A DNA stretch of 64,000 nt from Novosphingobium resinovorum (GCF_027922145.1 NZ_BSFC01000035.1:34268-98267), one strand, 5' to 3'; numbered from the stretch's first letter, positions 46,198-55,648 are shown. Program-made: numbers and translations. Notes: generated from the sequence alone by a model not told the origin.

Positions 46198-47100
46198 ATG
46201 GACAACCGCTTCGGCGAGATGCAGATATTCCTCGCGGTCGCGCAATACGGCAGTTTCGCGAGCGCGGCCAAGGCGCTGCGCCTGACGCCCTCGGCGGTAA
46301 GCCGGGCCATGGCGCGGCTCGAAGGGCGGTTGGGCGTGCAGTTGGTGTCGCGCACTACGCGCGCCTTGGCACTGACGGCAGAGGGTGAAGTCTATCGCGC
46401 GCGGGTAGCAGGGCTGGTGGCGGAAATCGACGAGGTCGAGCGGGGCTTCGGCTCGGCTGAAGAGGCACCGCGCGGGCCGTTGCGCATCAATGCCTCGGTG
46501 CCGTTCGGGACGCAGTGCTTGTTACCGATCCTGCCTCGTTTCCAGCGAGCGTACCCCAGGGTCACGGTAAACCTGGCGCTGTCCGATACACTGGTCGATC
46601 TTGTCGAGGAACGGGCCGACATTGCCATACGCATCGGCCCCTTACGGGACACCGGGCTAAGGGCGAAGAAACTGGGGCGCAGCATGATGGCGCTGGTCGC
46701 GAGCCCGGATTATTTGCGCATGCATGGCGAACCGCTACACCCGCGCGAACTGGCCGGGCACGCCTGCCTGCAGTTCAGCTTCCGACGCTCCATCGACACC
46801 TGGCCGTTCCGGATCGACGAAGCACTAGTCCAAAGGCCGATCGAGGCGGCATTCCTCGGCAATTCGGGGGAAGTGGTGCGGCTGATGGCGGTCGCGGGCG
46901 GCGGTATCGCGCGGCTGGGGCGGTTTCATGTCGCTGCCGATCTTGAGGCGGGGAGGCTGGTCGAAATACTGAGCCCCTTCAATCCGGGGGACCATGAAGA
47001 CATTCACGCCCTTTATGTGGGCCATCGGCGACTGGCTTCCCGCATCCGGGCTTTCCTCGACTTCCTTGAGGCGAGACTGGTGCTGCCCGAAGGAGGCTAG
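46198..47100 (+). CDS. LysR-family regulator divergent from the SDR gene
   Basis: 300 residues with the LysR winged helix (about 5-65: FLAVAQYGSFASAAKALRLTPSAVSRAMARLE) and a complete effector domain (about 90-295). It resembles the DhcR/AaeR-like group in its RINASVPFGTQCLLP segment. ATG 46198 begins MDNRFGEMQIF, normal for this group. It likely regulates the SDR gene across the short shared promoter. Its stop codon overlaps the convergent DUF3325 gene. Confidence 0.9.
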   Translation: MDNRFGEMQIFLAVAQYGSFASAAKALRLTPSAVSRAMARLEGRLGVQLVSRTTRALALTAEGEVYRARVAGLVAEIDEVERGFGSAEEAPRGPLRINASVPFGTQCLLPILPRFQRAYPRVTVNLALSDTLVDLVEERADIAIRIGPLRDTGLRAKKLGRSMMALVASPDYLRMHGEPLHPRELAGHACLQFSFRRSIDTWPFRIDEALVQRPIEAAFLGNSGEVVRLMAVAGGGIARLGRFHVAADLEAGRLVEILSPFNPGDHEDIHALYVGHRRLASRIRAFLDFLEARLVLPEGG

Positions 47101-47378
47101 CGAGAGGGGCGCCGGGTGCGCCAGTTGAGCGTGGTGACCGTGAGCGCGGCGCCTAGGCTCAGTTCGCCGCACCAGACGATCGTGCCCATGGCCGGACCGA
47201 GCAGCGCGGCGTTTACGGCCCAGCCGATGCCGAGCAGAAACCACCCTGCCATACGGGTAGAGCGCGTCTGTACATGAGTGAGGAGCCGACCCAGGAGATC
47301 GCGCTGGTGCCGCTTCATGCTGGCGGCGAGCGCGAGGAATCCGGCAACGATCACGGTGGCGGGAAGAATGTGCATCAT
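47097..47378 (-). CDS. DUF3325-family small membrane protein
   Basis: 93 residues with about three transmembrane segments (residues about 1-20, 45-65 and 68-85) and a central KRHQRDLLGR motif. DUF3325 proteins are found beside PepSY-TM proteins in iron-uptake operons. It overlaps the PepSY gene by ATGA (47375-47378), so it is translationally coupled. Function within the complex is not established. Confidence 0.8.
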   Translation of the reverse strand: MMHILPATVIVAGFLALAASMKRHQRDLLGRLLTHVQTRSTRMAGWFLLGIGWAVNAALLGPAMGTIVWCGELSLGAALTVTTLNWRTRRPSR

Positions 47379-48940
47379 GCGCTTGTTGCCCGCCGGTTCG
47401 CACCACGTGGCTTCGCACCGGCCTTTGCCTTTGTCCGGAGTTGAGCGCTTCTTACTGCGGCAAGGAGAAAGCCTGCGGCGAGGACGAGCATCACCAGGTC
47501 GAAGGCCACGAAAGTCCAGTCCCCCGCCAGCAGGCTAGGGAGCAGCCCGCGGGAAGTCGTCATGGCATTGGCCAGCGGGATGGCGGCGAAGCAGGCACCG
47601 GCGATCGCCAGCGCCTCCGTCCATGCGCGTCCGGCGGGACGCAGGATGCCCCACAGTCCGATGCCGAGCCAAGCGAGGAACAGGCTGTCGATCTCACGCT
47701 CCGCGCGGTCAACCATTTCCAGCGGGAGCAGGCGGTTGGCGAGGAAATAGACCGCGATCCCGGTCGCCAGCCCGGCAATGGCGGCGATGTTCAGACGCTC
47801 GACGATGCGGAAGCCAAGGTGCGGGCAAGAGGGGTCGGAAAGGCGGGCGCGCCGCTTGACCGTCCACAGGACGAGGCCGCTACCCACCATCACCGTGCCG
47901 CCTAGACCGCTGAGGAAGTAGAGCCAGCGCAGGCCCCATTCGGCGAAGCGGCCCGTGTGCAGGCCGATCATGACGCTCTCGGTCGCGAGGGCGCTGCCGG
48001 TCGCCTGGTGCGTGCCGATCGCGCGGCCGGTAGCGCCTTCGAATGTGGCAGTCTGGCCGCGTGCGCCGAAGGCGGCTTCGGGCGCGCGGCTCATCTCGAT
48101 CAGGGCGGCCGCGTCGTTGGGGTTGGCGATGCTGATGTAGCCGACCCGCTCGTCGTTCCACCGAGCGGAGGCATTACGCACTAGCGGCCCTAGGTCCGCC
48201 AAGGGAGCATGTCTGCCGCTGGGGACGGTCTCGGCGCTGCGGCCGAACACTGCTTCGGAGAATGCGGTCTGCTCGGCATAATTGGCCGCTATGCCCCACG
48301 GCATGTACATGGACGCCAGTGTCACCAGTCCGGTGAAAGTGATCATGAGGTGGAAGGGCAATGCCAGCACCGCGGTGACGTTGTGGGCGTCTAGCCAGCT
48401 CCTTTGCCCTTTGCCGAAGCGCAGCATGAAGAAGTCGGCGAAGATCTTCTTGTGCGTGATCACGCCCGAGAGGATGGCCACCAGCATGAACATCGCCGCG
48501 ACGCCGACGAGATAGCGTGCCCACAACACCGGCATGTAATGCAGGTCGAAGTGAAAGCGGTACAGGAAGAAACCGCCACGTGTCTCGCGCGAGGTGATGG
48601 CGTGGCCGCCACGGTCGAGCAGCGCGCTGGTTTCGACGCGCTTCGCCGGGCGTTCCCCGGAGGGCTGCCAATATACCTGGGTGGTGGCGCTCCGGCTGTT
48701 GGGCAGCGAGATGTACCAGCTCTTCGCATCCGGAGCGACGGAATTGAGGTAACGCATCGCGCCCTGCGCGGCGGTTGCAGGGTCTGCGTCGCCGGTTACC
48801 TCGGGCTGCATCCAGCGGGTGATCTCGTCCTGGAAATAGGCTGCGGTCCCGGTGGCGAACATCGCGAAAAGCAGCCATCCAAGGAGCAGTCCGCTCCAGG
48901 TATGAAACAGCGCCATCGACTGGCGGAGGCTGTCCTTCAT
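47375..48940 (-). CDS. PepSY-TM domain membrane protein (siderophore/iron-reductase type)
   Basis: 521 residues from ATG 48940. The N-terminal helix (SMALFHTWSGLLLGWLLFAMFATGTAAYFQDEI) and later HTGRFAEWGLRWLYFLSGLGGTVMVGSGLVLW are the PepSY-TM signatures; about seven to eight membrane helices in all, with a large periplasmic loop. The conserved His residues (HTWSG, HFDLHYMP, HKKIF) could bind haem. Such proteins are thought to reduce or release iron from ferric siderophores in the periplasm. The longer frame to 49132 is antisense-type filler over the DUF3649 gene. It overlaps both neighbours by 4 bp. No FecA-type receptor is attached, which is unusual. Confidence 0.87.
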   Translation of the reverse strand: MKDSLRQSMALFHTWSGLLLGWLLFAMFATGTAAYFQDEITRWMQPEVTGDADPATAAQGAMRYLNSVAPDAKSWYISLPNSRSATTQVYWQPSGERPAKRVETSALLDRGGHAITSRETRGGFFLYRFHFDLHYMPVLWARYLVGVAAMFMLVAILSGVITHKKIFADFFMLRFGKGQRSWLDAHNVTAVLALPFHLMITFTGLVTLASMYMPWGIAANYAEQTAFSEAVFGRSAETVPSGRHAPLADLGPLVRNASARWNDERVGYISIANPNDAAALIEMSRAPEAAFGARGQTATFEGATGRAIGTHQATGSALATESVMIGLHTGRFAEWGLRWLYFLSGLGGTVMVGSGLVLWTVKRRARLSDPSCPHLGFRIVERLNIAAIAGLATGIAVYFLANRLLPLEMVDRAEREIDSLFLAWLGIGLWGILRPAGRAWTEALAIAGACFAAIPLANAMTTSRGLLPSLLAGDWTFVAFDLVMLVLAAGFLLAAVRSAQLRTKAKAGAKPRGANRRATSA

Positions 48941-49248
48941 ATCCGCGCTCCAGCCGAGAGCGAGAACCACAGGGTGATGCCGAGCGTCAGTCCCGAGCCG
49001 GCGAGCCACAGCCAGAGCCTCACCACCGAACGCGCTCCGAAGGCGACGAGCGCCAGTATAGCGAACAGGGCGAAGGAGATCAGCGTCGCGGCGACACTGG
49101 CATTGGCGGGATCGACGCCCATGCCGCGCCACAGCAGGCGCGCAATGCAGGCCGTCGCCGCCGACGTCAGAAGGTAGTTCGCGGGAATCGCTGCAATCAG
49201 CCGTGCGACGATCTCGCCGCGACCGATGGTGCCGTTGCGTGCGGTCAT
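48937..49248 (-). CDS. DUF3649-family membrane protein
   Basis: 103 residues from ATG 49248 (MTARNGTIGRGEIVARLIAA). Three hydrophobic segments (about 13-35, 45-65, 75-98) fit DUF3649, which precedes PepSY and DUF3325 genes in iron-regulated operons. A longer start at 49323 would add a charged leader and was not preferred. It is first in the three-gene operon; an iron-box-like inverted repeat lies just upstream (49291-49313). Confidence 0.77.
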   Translation of the reverse strand: MTARNGTIGRGEIVARLIAAIPANYLLTSAATACIARLLWRGMGVDPANASVAATLISFALFAILALVAFGARSVVRLWLWLAGSGLTLGITLWFSLSAGARI

Positions 49249-49290
49249 CGATGACTGCCGGCGATGCGAACTATCACGAAGCCCCCTATT

Positions 49291-49313
49291 GTCGCGCAAT
49301 TCACTATTGCGAC
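49291..49313. promoter_or_regulatory. Candidate iron-regulator operator upstream of the DUF3649 operon
   Basis: GTCGCGCAAT and ATTGCGAC form an imperfect inverted repeat around TCACT, 43 bp before the DUF3649 start. The GCGCAAT/ATTGCG arms resemble alphaproteobacterial Fur-type sites, and the operon is of an iron-related type. Assignment to Fur is inferred. Confidence 0.4.
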
Positions 49314-49370
49314 GCACTCGCAATTTCCGCTAGGCTGCGGCCAGGGAGTTGTCAACGCATGGGTGCATCC

Positions 49371-51602
49371 CTAATCGACGGCGCGCACATCTTTCAGGCA
49401 ATCGGCGGAGTGGCGTTTGGGCATTGGGATGTGCACCGAAAAGGCTTCGCCTTCCCCTGTACGTTCGACGATCCAGCTGTCTTCGTCCGTCCGCAGCGCA
49501 TAAGTTCCGCAGGTGAACAGATCCGGTCGCTCCTGCCGCTGGGTCAGGAGGATACGGGTAAGTTCCAGCTTGCGTGCAGCGAGGGGCGGGAGCTGGCCTA
49601 ATGCCAGCGCGCCCCAGTCTACCGGACGGCGATTGTCCGGATCGGTCAGCGCGACCGCCAGCCCCTCGCTGCCCTGGTAGATGTCAGGAATGCCTGGCGC
49701 AGTCAGCTGAAGGGCGGTCTGTGCCAGTGCAATGGTCTCGATCGCAGCTTCGAAGTCGCCGCGCAGACGGTCGGGAAGCAATTCGCCGGTCGCCAGTCCG
49801 TGATGGAGGGCGCGGCATAGCTGTGCGATTGCGGCCTCGGCGGCCGTATTGGGTGCTTCGTGCCGCGACAGGTCCTTGCCTTCGCGCATGGCCTTGGCGA
49901 CGTGTGCATTGATGCGCTCCGGCGCATCCGGCTCGGCGCGCAACATCAAGGCGGTCTGGAGCGCATAGAGTGCCCATTGCTCCGATACCCCCGCCTCACG
50001 CCCGCGCTGCCGCGCATCGGTGTAGAGTTCTCGGGCGAAATCGGGGAAGTGGCTTAGCGCGACGAGAACGGCGCGCGCATCCGCAGAGCGCTTGGTGTCG
50101 TGCGTGGACAGGGTATCCAGCGCGAGCGGCGTCCGGTCCGCACGTTTCGCCATGCCGGCGGCAAATGTCGCATCGTCGATGACGCCGAGGTCCGGTTCGG
50201 CGCCCACTTCGCACAGCGGCAGGAAGGCGACGCTGCGGAAGAATACCGTGTCTTCCTCGGACTTCGCCGTCAGCGCTCCGGTCAGCTGCTCGAACCGAAC
50301 GGCAAAGGCGCGTGCGTGCGGATCGTCGGGCGCGCGCAGCAGGCCGATCAGGCTCGCGACCGTCGTGTCTTCGGTCAACCCGTCGATGGCCTGCGTGATC
50401 GCGGGAGAGAGCGGGGCCAGATCGGCTGCGTAAGAGCGGTAGAACGGCCACACCGTCGCCAGTCGGCCGACTGCTTCGGACACTTGTGCGCGTGCGCCCT
50501 CATCAAGCGCAAGCGCCGTCAGCGCGGCTCCGGCCACACGGCGCAATTCCGGCGTGAACACTTGTTCCAGCAGTTCCCGACGGACCTTGCGGACCTCCCG
50601 CCCATAGTCCGGCGGAACGGCATCGATCGACGTCTCACGCATCGTCGCGAGGCCTTCGCGGGAGGTCAGCAGGCGCGTGAGCGGCGTCATGAATTCATAT
50701 CCGCTCATGCCTTCCACCGGCCACGCCGACGGGAAGTCCTCCCCGGTCTTGACGATCTTCTCGACCCAGATGGGCGTGTCGCCAACGGCATCGCGCAATC
50801 GCTGGAGATAGCCGCCCGGCCGAGCCAGTCCGTCCACGTGGTCGACGCGCAAACCCTGGATGTGTCCCGCCTCGACCTGCTCGATGATCCAGCGGTGTGT
50901 CAGTGCGAAAACTTCGGGATCTTCCTGAAGCACGCCGATGAGGTCGGTGACGTTGAAAAAGCGGCGATGGGTGATGCGGTCGGCGCTCGTCCGCCAGTCG
51001 CCCAGAGACCAATGTTGTTCGGCGAGGAGAGCATCCAGCGTCGGTGCGTCCAGTGTGCGCGTCACGCCGCACAGATGGCGCGAGAGGTCGTTCGGGCGCA
51101 GCGGATATTCGCGATCGTAAACCCGCAGGCGCGGATCGTCGGCGTCGCCCGCCGGGGCGAGATGGCCTTGTGCGAGCAGGTCTTCGATGGCGCCGTCCAG
51201 CACGGGGAAGTGCAGCGGTCCGGCGTCCCAGTCGATGTCGAAGATGGCGGCATGGGCGCTGCCGCGGCCATGCCGCAGCACGTCGGCCAGCCACGGGTTC
51301 TCGGGCGTGAACGCCATGTGGTTCGGCACGATATCGACGATGATGCCGATCCCGGCCCGTTGTGCTGCTCCGCTAAGGCGCTGGAACGCCGCTTCCCCGC
51401 CCAGCACCGGATCGATCCGCGTGGGATCGATCACGTCGTAGCCGTGGGTCGATCCAGAGGCTGCATGGAAGGGCGGGGAAAGATAGAGATGGCTGATGCC
51501 CAGCGTGGCCAGCCACGGCAGCAGTTCGCGCGCCTTGTCGAGGTCCACGCCGTCCCGAAGCTGGAGGCGATAAGTGGCGACGAGAGGGATGGCCTTGGAC
51601 AT
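49371..51602 (-). CDS. treY: Malto-oligosyltrehalose synthase
   Basis: 743 residues, the usual length. It converts the reducing end of a maltodextrin to a trehalosyl unit. GH13 signatures: YLSPPFHAASGSTHGYDVIDPTRIDPVLGG (about 40-70), VDIVPNHMAF, GLRVDHVDGL (nucleophile Asp), WVEKIVKTGE (acid/base Glu) and LSTHDTKRSADAR (transition-state Asp). GIPDIYQGSE near the C-terminus is characteristic of TreY. ATG 51602 is chosen because the family start (SKAIPLVATYRLQL) begins there. It follows treZ by 5 bp and is last in the glgX-treZ-treY operon. Confidence 0.94.
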   Translation of the reverse strand: MSKAIPLVATYRLQLRDGVDLDKARELLPWLATLGISHLYLSPPFHAASGSTHGYDVIDPTRIDPVLGGEAAFQRLSGAAQRAGIGIIVDIVPNHMAFTPENPWLADVLRHGRGSAHAAIFDIDWDAGPLHFPVLDGAIEDLLAQGHLAPAGDADDPRLRVYDREYPLRPNDLSRHLCGVTRTLDAPTLDALLAEQHWSLGDWRTSADRITHRRFFNVTDLIGVLQEDPEVFALTHRWIIEQVEAGHIQGLRVDHVDGLARPGGYLQRLRDAVGDTPIWVEKIVKTGEDFPSAWPVEGMSGYEFMTPLTRLLTSREGLATMRETSIDAVPPDYGREVRKVRRELLEQVFTPELRRVAGAALTALALDEGARAQVSEAVGRLATVWPFYRSYAADLAPLSPAITQAIDGLTEDTTVASLIGLLRAPDDPHARAFAVRFEQLTGALTAKSEEDTVFFRSVAFLPLCEVGAEPDLGVIDDATFAAGMAKRADRTPLALDTLSTHDTKRSADARAVLVALSHFPDFARELYTDARQRGREAGVSEQWALYALQTALMLRAEPDAPERINAHVAKAMREGKDLSRHEAPNTAAEAAIAQLCRALHHGLATGELLPDRLRGDFEAAIETIALAQTALQLTAPGIPDIYQGSEGLAVALTDPDNRRPVDWGALALGQLPPLAARKLELTRILLTQRQERPDLFTCGTYALRTDEDSWIVERTGEGEAFSVHIPMPKRHSADCLKDVRAVD

Positions 51603-51607
51603 CGGTA

Positions 51608-53329
51608 TCACTCCGGTGAGACTGTCGCCGACAGCGCGAAGGAGCTCGACGCATCGTGAAGCAGCAGGTTCGGGCTGCGATGAGGGAGGAAGGGCGTGCG
51701 CTCCGTGCCCAGGGCGGCCCGGATATGCAGGGTGCCGGGGGCGAAGGACCATTGCGCGTCGATAAGCAGCGCTTCCCGTCGAATGGCCACCGTCGGCTGG
51801 GGGTTCCAGGCAACCAGCGGCGTCACATGCGTCCGACGCAGTTCGAGGAGTTCGCGTACGAAAGCGTGGTGGTCATGCTGTTCCTGCCGGACAGCGCGGC
51901 CGATCCTGGAGGCCATGAAAGTCCCCGCCGCCGCCGGGTCGGGAACCTCGCCGCCGAAGCTGCTGAAGCGGGCGAATTCCTGCGCCCGGCCCTTGCGGAC
52001 GGCTTCCGCGAGGTCGCCCTCGAAATCGACGAAAAACTGGAAGGGCGCATCGGTGAGGAACTCGTCGCCCATGAACAGCATGGGCGTGAAGGGAGTCAGC
52101 AGGGTGAGCGCGGTCATCACGCGGTAGGCATGGCGGTCGGTGACGAGATGGTGCAGCCGCTCGCCGCGTGCGCGGTTGCCGATCTGATCGTGATTGCCGA
52201 GGAAATTGACGAAGGCGGAGCGCGGCAGGTGCGTCGAGGGTTCGCCGCGCGGGGTGTCCTCGCCATTCTCGCGAGGCTGGCCCTGTTCGACGTAGCCATC
52301 GGCGAGTGCTGTGGCGATGTCGGCGACCGGGTCCACCGCGAAGGGGGCGTAGTAGCTTTCTTCCTCCCCGGTCAGCAGGCAGTGGACGGCATGGTGCCAG
52401 TCGTCGTTCCAAGTGCCGTCGTAGGGCGCATCGGCGGTGAAGTAGCGGGCGAGGTTGCGTTCGTCCTCGGTGACGAGGTGGATCGGTCGGCCGAAGTCAC
52501 AGGCGCGGATGCGCGCGGCCAGTTCGTCGAGGAAATGGGTTTCGGAATGGTCCTCGATGGCGTGCACCGCGTCGAGGCGCAGGCCGTCGAGGCGGTATTC
52601 GTCCAGCCAGTACAGGGCGTTGGCGATGAAGTATTCGCGCACGGCCGGGGCCTCGAAGGCGATTCCTGCACCCCACGGTGAGGCACGCTCAGGGTGGAAG
52701 AATGAGGGGCACCACGCGCCGAGGTAGTTACCGGAAGGCCCGAAGTGGTTGTAGACCACGTCCAGCATCACGGCGATGCCGTGGCTGTGAGCCGCATCGA
52801 CCAGCGCGCGCATCTCGTCCGGCGTGCCGTAGGCGGGGTGCGGGGCGAAGGGCAGGACGCCGTCGTAGCCCCAGCCCCGGTCGCCCTCGAACTGGGCGAC
52901 GGGCATGATCTCGATCATCGTCACGCCAAGGTCGGCCAGGCGCGGCAGCTCTGCGACGGCCGCGGCGAACGTGCCTTCCTCGGTGAAGGTGCCGAGGTGG
53001 AGTTCGTAGACCACCGCCTCGTGCCAAGGGCGTCCCGGCCATTCGCGTCGCCATTGGTAGGCCGCCGGATCGACCAGCATCGAGGGGCCGTGCACGTCGC
53101 CGATCTGCGCCCGCGCGGCGGGGTCGGGATAGGGCGTGCCCTCGATGACCCAGCGATAGGCGTCTCCGGCGGTGGCCTCGCTCTCGAACAGCCACCAGCC
53201 TTGCCCGGCAGCCTGGGCGGGCATTGCCATGCCGCCCACTTCCAGTCGGGCCTCCTCCGCGTCCGGCGCCCAGAGACCGAAGCGCCAGCGACCGTCGCCC
53301 AGCGGCTGGGCGCCCCAGTGCGTTGCCAT
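51608..53329 (-). CDS. treZ: Malto-oligosyltrehalose trehalohydrolase
   Basis: 573 residues from ATG 53329. An N-terminal CBM48-like domain (about 8-95: FGLWAPDAEEARLEV) is followed by the GH13 barrel with DVVYNHFGPSGNYLG, DGLRLDAVHAI (nucleophile Asp), HLVTEDERN (acid/base Glu) and NFLGNHDQIGNRARGERL. It releases trehalose from the trehalosyl end made by TreY. The TGATG junction with glgX shares one base. An extended frame to 53578 overlaps glgX and is not used. Confidence 0.94.
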   Translation of the reverse strand: MATHWGAQPLGDGRWRFGLWAPDAEEARLEVGGMAMPAQAAGQGWWLFESEATAGDAYRWVIEGTPYPDPAARAQIGDVHGPSMLVDPAAYQWRREWPGRPWHEAVVYELHLGTFTEEGTFAAAVAELPRLADLGVTMIEIMPVAQFEGDRGWGYDGVLPFAPHPAYGTPDEMRALVDAAHSHGIAVMLDVVYNHFGPSGNYLGAWCPSFFHPERASPWGAGIAFEAPAVREYFIANALYWLDEYRLDGLRLDAVHAIEDHSETHFLDELAARIRACDFGRPIHLVTEDERNLARYFTADAPYDGTWNDDWHHAVHCLLTGEEESYYAPFAVDPVADIATALADGYVEQGQPRENGEDTPRGEPSTHLPRSAFVNFLGNHDQIGNRARGERLHHLVTDRHAYRVMTALTLLTPFTPMLFMGDEFLTDAPFQFFVDFEGDLAEAVRKGRAQEFARFSSFGGEVPDPAAAGTFMASRIGRAVRQEQHDHHAFVRELLELRRTHVTPLVAWNPQPTVAIRREALLIDAQWSFAPGTLHIRAALGTERTPFLPHRSPNLLLHDASSSFALSATVSPE

Positions 53330-55446
53330 CAGGCGGGGCGGAACAGGCAGAGGCTGCCGGGCGAGATCGCGGCGGCCTCGCGGTCGACCGGCTCCTCGGT
53401 GAAGGGATCGTCGCGCGCGGTGTCGAGCAGGCGCACCCACTCGCCCTCGGGCAGCGTGAAGTCGAGACCGTCGCCCGCGTTGACCACGGTGAACAGCGGG
53501 CGCCCGCCGTCGAGGAAGACCTCGCGGGTCGAGTAGTCGAGCAGCATGCCGAGCACGCGCAGGCCTTGCTGGCCCCACAGCTCGCCGTCCATCGCGCGGC
53601 CGTCCGGCTGGAACCAGGCGATCTCCAGACGCTCGTTGTCGCCGGTCTCGCCCATCAGGAAGTTCTCCTGGCAGAGCACCGGGTACTGGCGGCGCAGGGC
53701 GATCATGCGGCTGCAGAAGTCGAGGAATGCGTCGTCCCGGCTCTCCCAGTCGAGCCAGCCGAGTTCGTTGTCCTGGCAGTAGACGTTGTTGTTGCCGTGC
53801 TGGCTGTTGCCGATCTCATCGCCCGACAGCAGCATTGGCACGCCCTGGCTGACCATCAGCGTCGCCACCATGGCGCGGCGGCGGCGGGCGCGGGCGGCGG
53901 TGATGGCCTCGTCGTCGGTGGCCCCTTCGGCGCCCATGTTGTCGGAAAGGTTGTTGTCGTGCCCATCCGCGCCGCCTTCGCCGTTGGCCTCGTTATGGCG
54001 GTCGTTGAACGAGACGGTGTCCATCAGCGTGAAGCCGTCATGCGCGGCGAGGAAGTTGATCGAACTGGTGGCACCGCGATCCGAATGGTTGAACTGGACC
54101 GGCGAGCCGATCAGGCGCTGGGCGATGTCGCCCACCAGCCCCTCGTCGCCGCGCCAGAACGCGCGGGTGTCGTCGCGGAACTTGTCGTTCCATTCGCGAA
54201 ACGGGTGGGGGAAGCCGCCGACCTGATAGCCGCCCATGCCGATGTCCCACGGCTCGGCGATCAGCTTGACGCCGGCAAGGATCGGGTCCTGCCGGATCGC
54301 GTCGAAGAAGCCGCCCTCGCGGTCGAAGCCCGCTTCCTCGCGGCCCAATGTGGAGGCAAGGTCGAAGCGGAAGCCGTCGACGTGCATAACCTGCACCCAG
54401 TAGCGCAGCGAATCGAGCACCATGCGCATGACCATCGGATGCGCCACCGCCAGTGTGTTGCCGGTGCCGGTGTTGTCGAAGCTGAAGCGCGGGTTCTCGG
54501 GGCTCAGCATGTAGTAGGCGGCGTTGTCGAGACCGCGGAAGCTGAGCGTCGGGCCTTTCTCCGAACCTTCGGCGGTGTGATTGTAGACCACGTCCATGAT
54601 GACCTCGATCCCCGCCTTGTGGAACCGCTTCACCATGTCCTTGAACTGGCGGATGGCGCGCGGGGCGACGTCGCCGCCGCGCAGGAAGCGCGGTTCCGGC
54701 GCGAAGAAGCCGAGCGTCTGGTAACCCCAGTAGTTCGACAGGCCCTTGTCCAGCAGCATGCGGTCGTCGAGGAAGAACTGGCTGGGCAGCAGCTCGATGG
54801 CGCTGACGCCCAGCTTGCGGAGGTGATCGAGGATCGGCTCGCTGGCCATGCCTTCATAGGTGCCGCGCAGGGCTTCGGGGACGTCGGGGTGAGTCATCGT
54901 CAGGCCGCGTACGTGGGCCTCGTAGATCACCGTCTCGGTCCAGGGCCGGGAGAGGGACTTGTCGCCTTCCCAGTCGAAGTCCGGGTCCTGCACCACGCTC
55001 TTGACCATGAACGGGGCGGAATCGCGGGCATCGAAGGTGGTGTCGTCGCCCGTCGTCAGGTCGTAGCCCCAGAGCGCGTCGTCCCATTGCATCGCGCCGG
55101 AAACCTCGCGGGCATAAGGGTCGAGAAGCAGCTTGTTGGGGTTGAAGCGGTGGCCGCTCGCGGGATCGTAAGGGCCGTGGGCGCGCAGGCCGTAGAGCTG
55201 GCCGGGCTTCACGCCGGGGAGGTAGCCCGAGAAGATCGAACCTTCCCGCGATGGCAGTTCGAGGCGGGCGGTTTCCTCGGTGCCGTCCTCGGAAAACAGG
55301 CACAGTTCGATCGCTTCGGCATTTTCGGAGAAGACGCCGAAATGGGTGCCCTCGCCGGTATATTCGGCGCCGAGTTCATGGATCATCCGCTCGGGGCGGG
55401 AAAACGCGATGTCGGCGGGATGGTCGGTAGCTGGGCCCTGCGTCAC
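53329..55446 (-). CDS. glgX: Glycogen debranching enzyme (isoamylase type)
   Basis: 705 residues from GTG 55446, chosen for the strong AGGAGG 6 nt upstream; a GTG at 55482 lacks such a site. An N-terminal CBM48 (about 20-120: GTHFGVFSENAEAIELCLF) is followed by the GH13 barrel: DVVYNHTAEG, GFRFDLASTLGRE (nucleophile Asp), IAEPWDIG (acid/base Glu), LAAHDGFTL (Asp). It removes alpha-1,6 branches from glycogen, giving linear maltodextrins for TreY and TreZ. No glycogen synthase, branching enzyme or phosphorylase lies in the window. A periodic array of regulatory repeats lies upstream (55540-55648). Confidence 0.94.
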   Translation of the reverse strand: MTQGPATDHPADIAFSRPERMIHELGAEYTGEGTHFGVFSENAEAIELCLFSEDGTEETARLELPSREGSIFSGYLPGVKPGQLYGLRAHGPYDPASGHRFNPNKLLLDPYAREVSGAMQWDDALWGYDLTTGDDTTFDARDSAPFMVKSVVQDPDFDWEGDKSLSRPWTETVIYEAHVRGLTMTHPDVPEALRGTYEGMASEPILDHLRKLGVSAIELLPSQFFLDDRMLLDKGLSNYWGYQTLGFFAPEPRFLRGGDVAPRAIRQFKDMVKRFHKAGIEVIMDVVYNHTAEGSEKGPTLSFRGLDNAAYYMLSPENPRFSFDNTGTGNTLAVAHPMVMRMVLDSLRYWVQVMHVDGFRFDLASTLGREEAGFDREGGFFDAIRQDPILAGVKLIAEPWDIGMGGYQVGGFPHPFREWNDKFRDDTRAFWRGDEGLVGDIAQRLIGSPVQFNHSDRGATSSINFLAAHDGFTLMDTVSFNDRHNEANGEGGADGHDNNLSDNMGAEGATDDEAITAARARRRRAMVATLMVSQGVPMLLSGDEIGNSQHGNNNVYCQDNELGWLDWESRDDAFLDFCSRMIALRRQYPVLCQENFLMGETGDNERLEIAWFQPDGRAMDGELWGQQGLRVLGMLLDYSTREVFLDGGRPLFTVVNAGDGLDFTLPEGEWVRLLDTARDDPFTEEPVDREAAAISPGSLCLFRPA

Positions 55447-55539
55447 GTGCTGCCTCCTGCATGATGCTGCATCCGCTAACACGCATGGGGGGCGGGAGGT
55501 TCCGGGCAGGTTTACACGGTTGACACGGTCCAGAGGGAA

Positions 55540-55648
55540 AAGGTGTCACCTTGGGCCGGAAAGTGTCACCTTAGGTGCACAAGGTGACACATTTTGCGGA
55601 CAATGTAGCACCTTGTGAGGAGAAAGTGTCGCCTTGCGGTGTAACCTT
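55540..55648. repeat. Array of GTGTCACCTT-type sites, about 21-bp period, upstream of glgX
   Basis: Sites with core A-R-GTGtCACCTT: AAGGTGTCACCTT (55540-55552, an odd palindrome), AAAGTGTCACCTT (55560-55572), a site on the other strand AAGGTGACAC (55581-55590), AATGTAGCACCTT (55602-55614), AAAGTGTCGCCTT (55623-55635), and a looser GCGGTGTAACCTT (55636-55648). The first five start 20-21 bp apart. They lie 95-205 bp upstream of the glgX start and downstream of chrA. Two weaker TTTACACGG/TTGACACGG copies lie at about 55510-55530. Confidence 0.75.
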
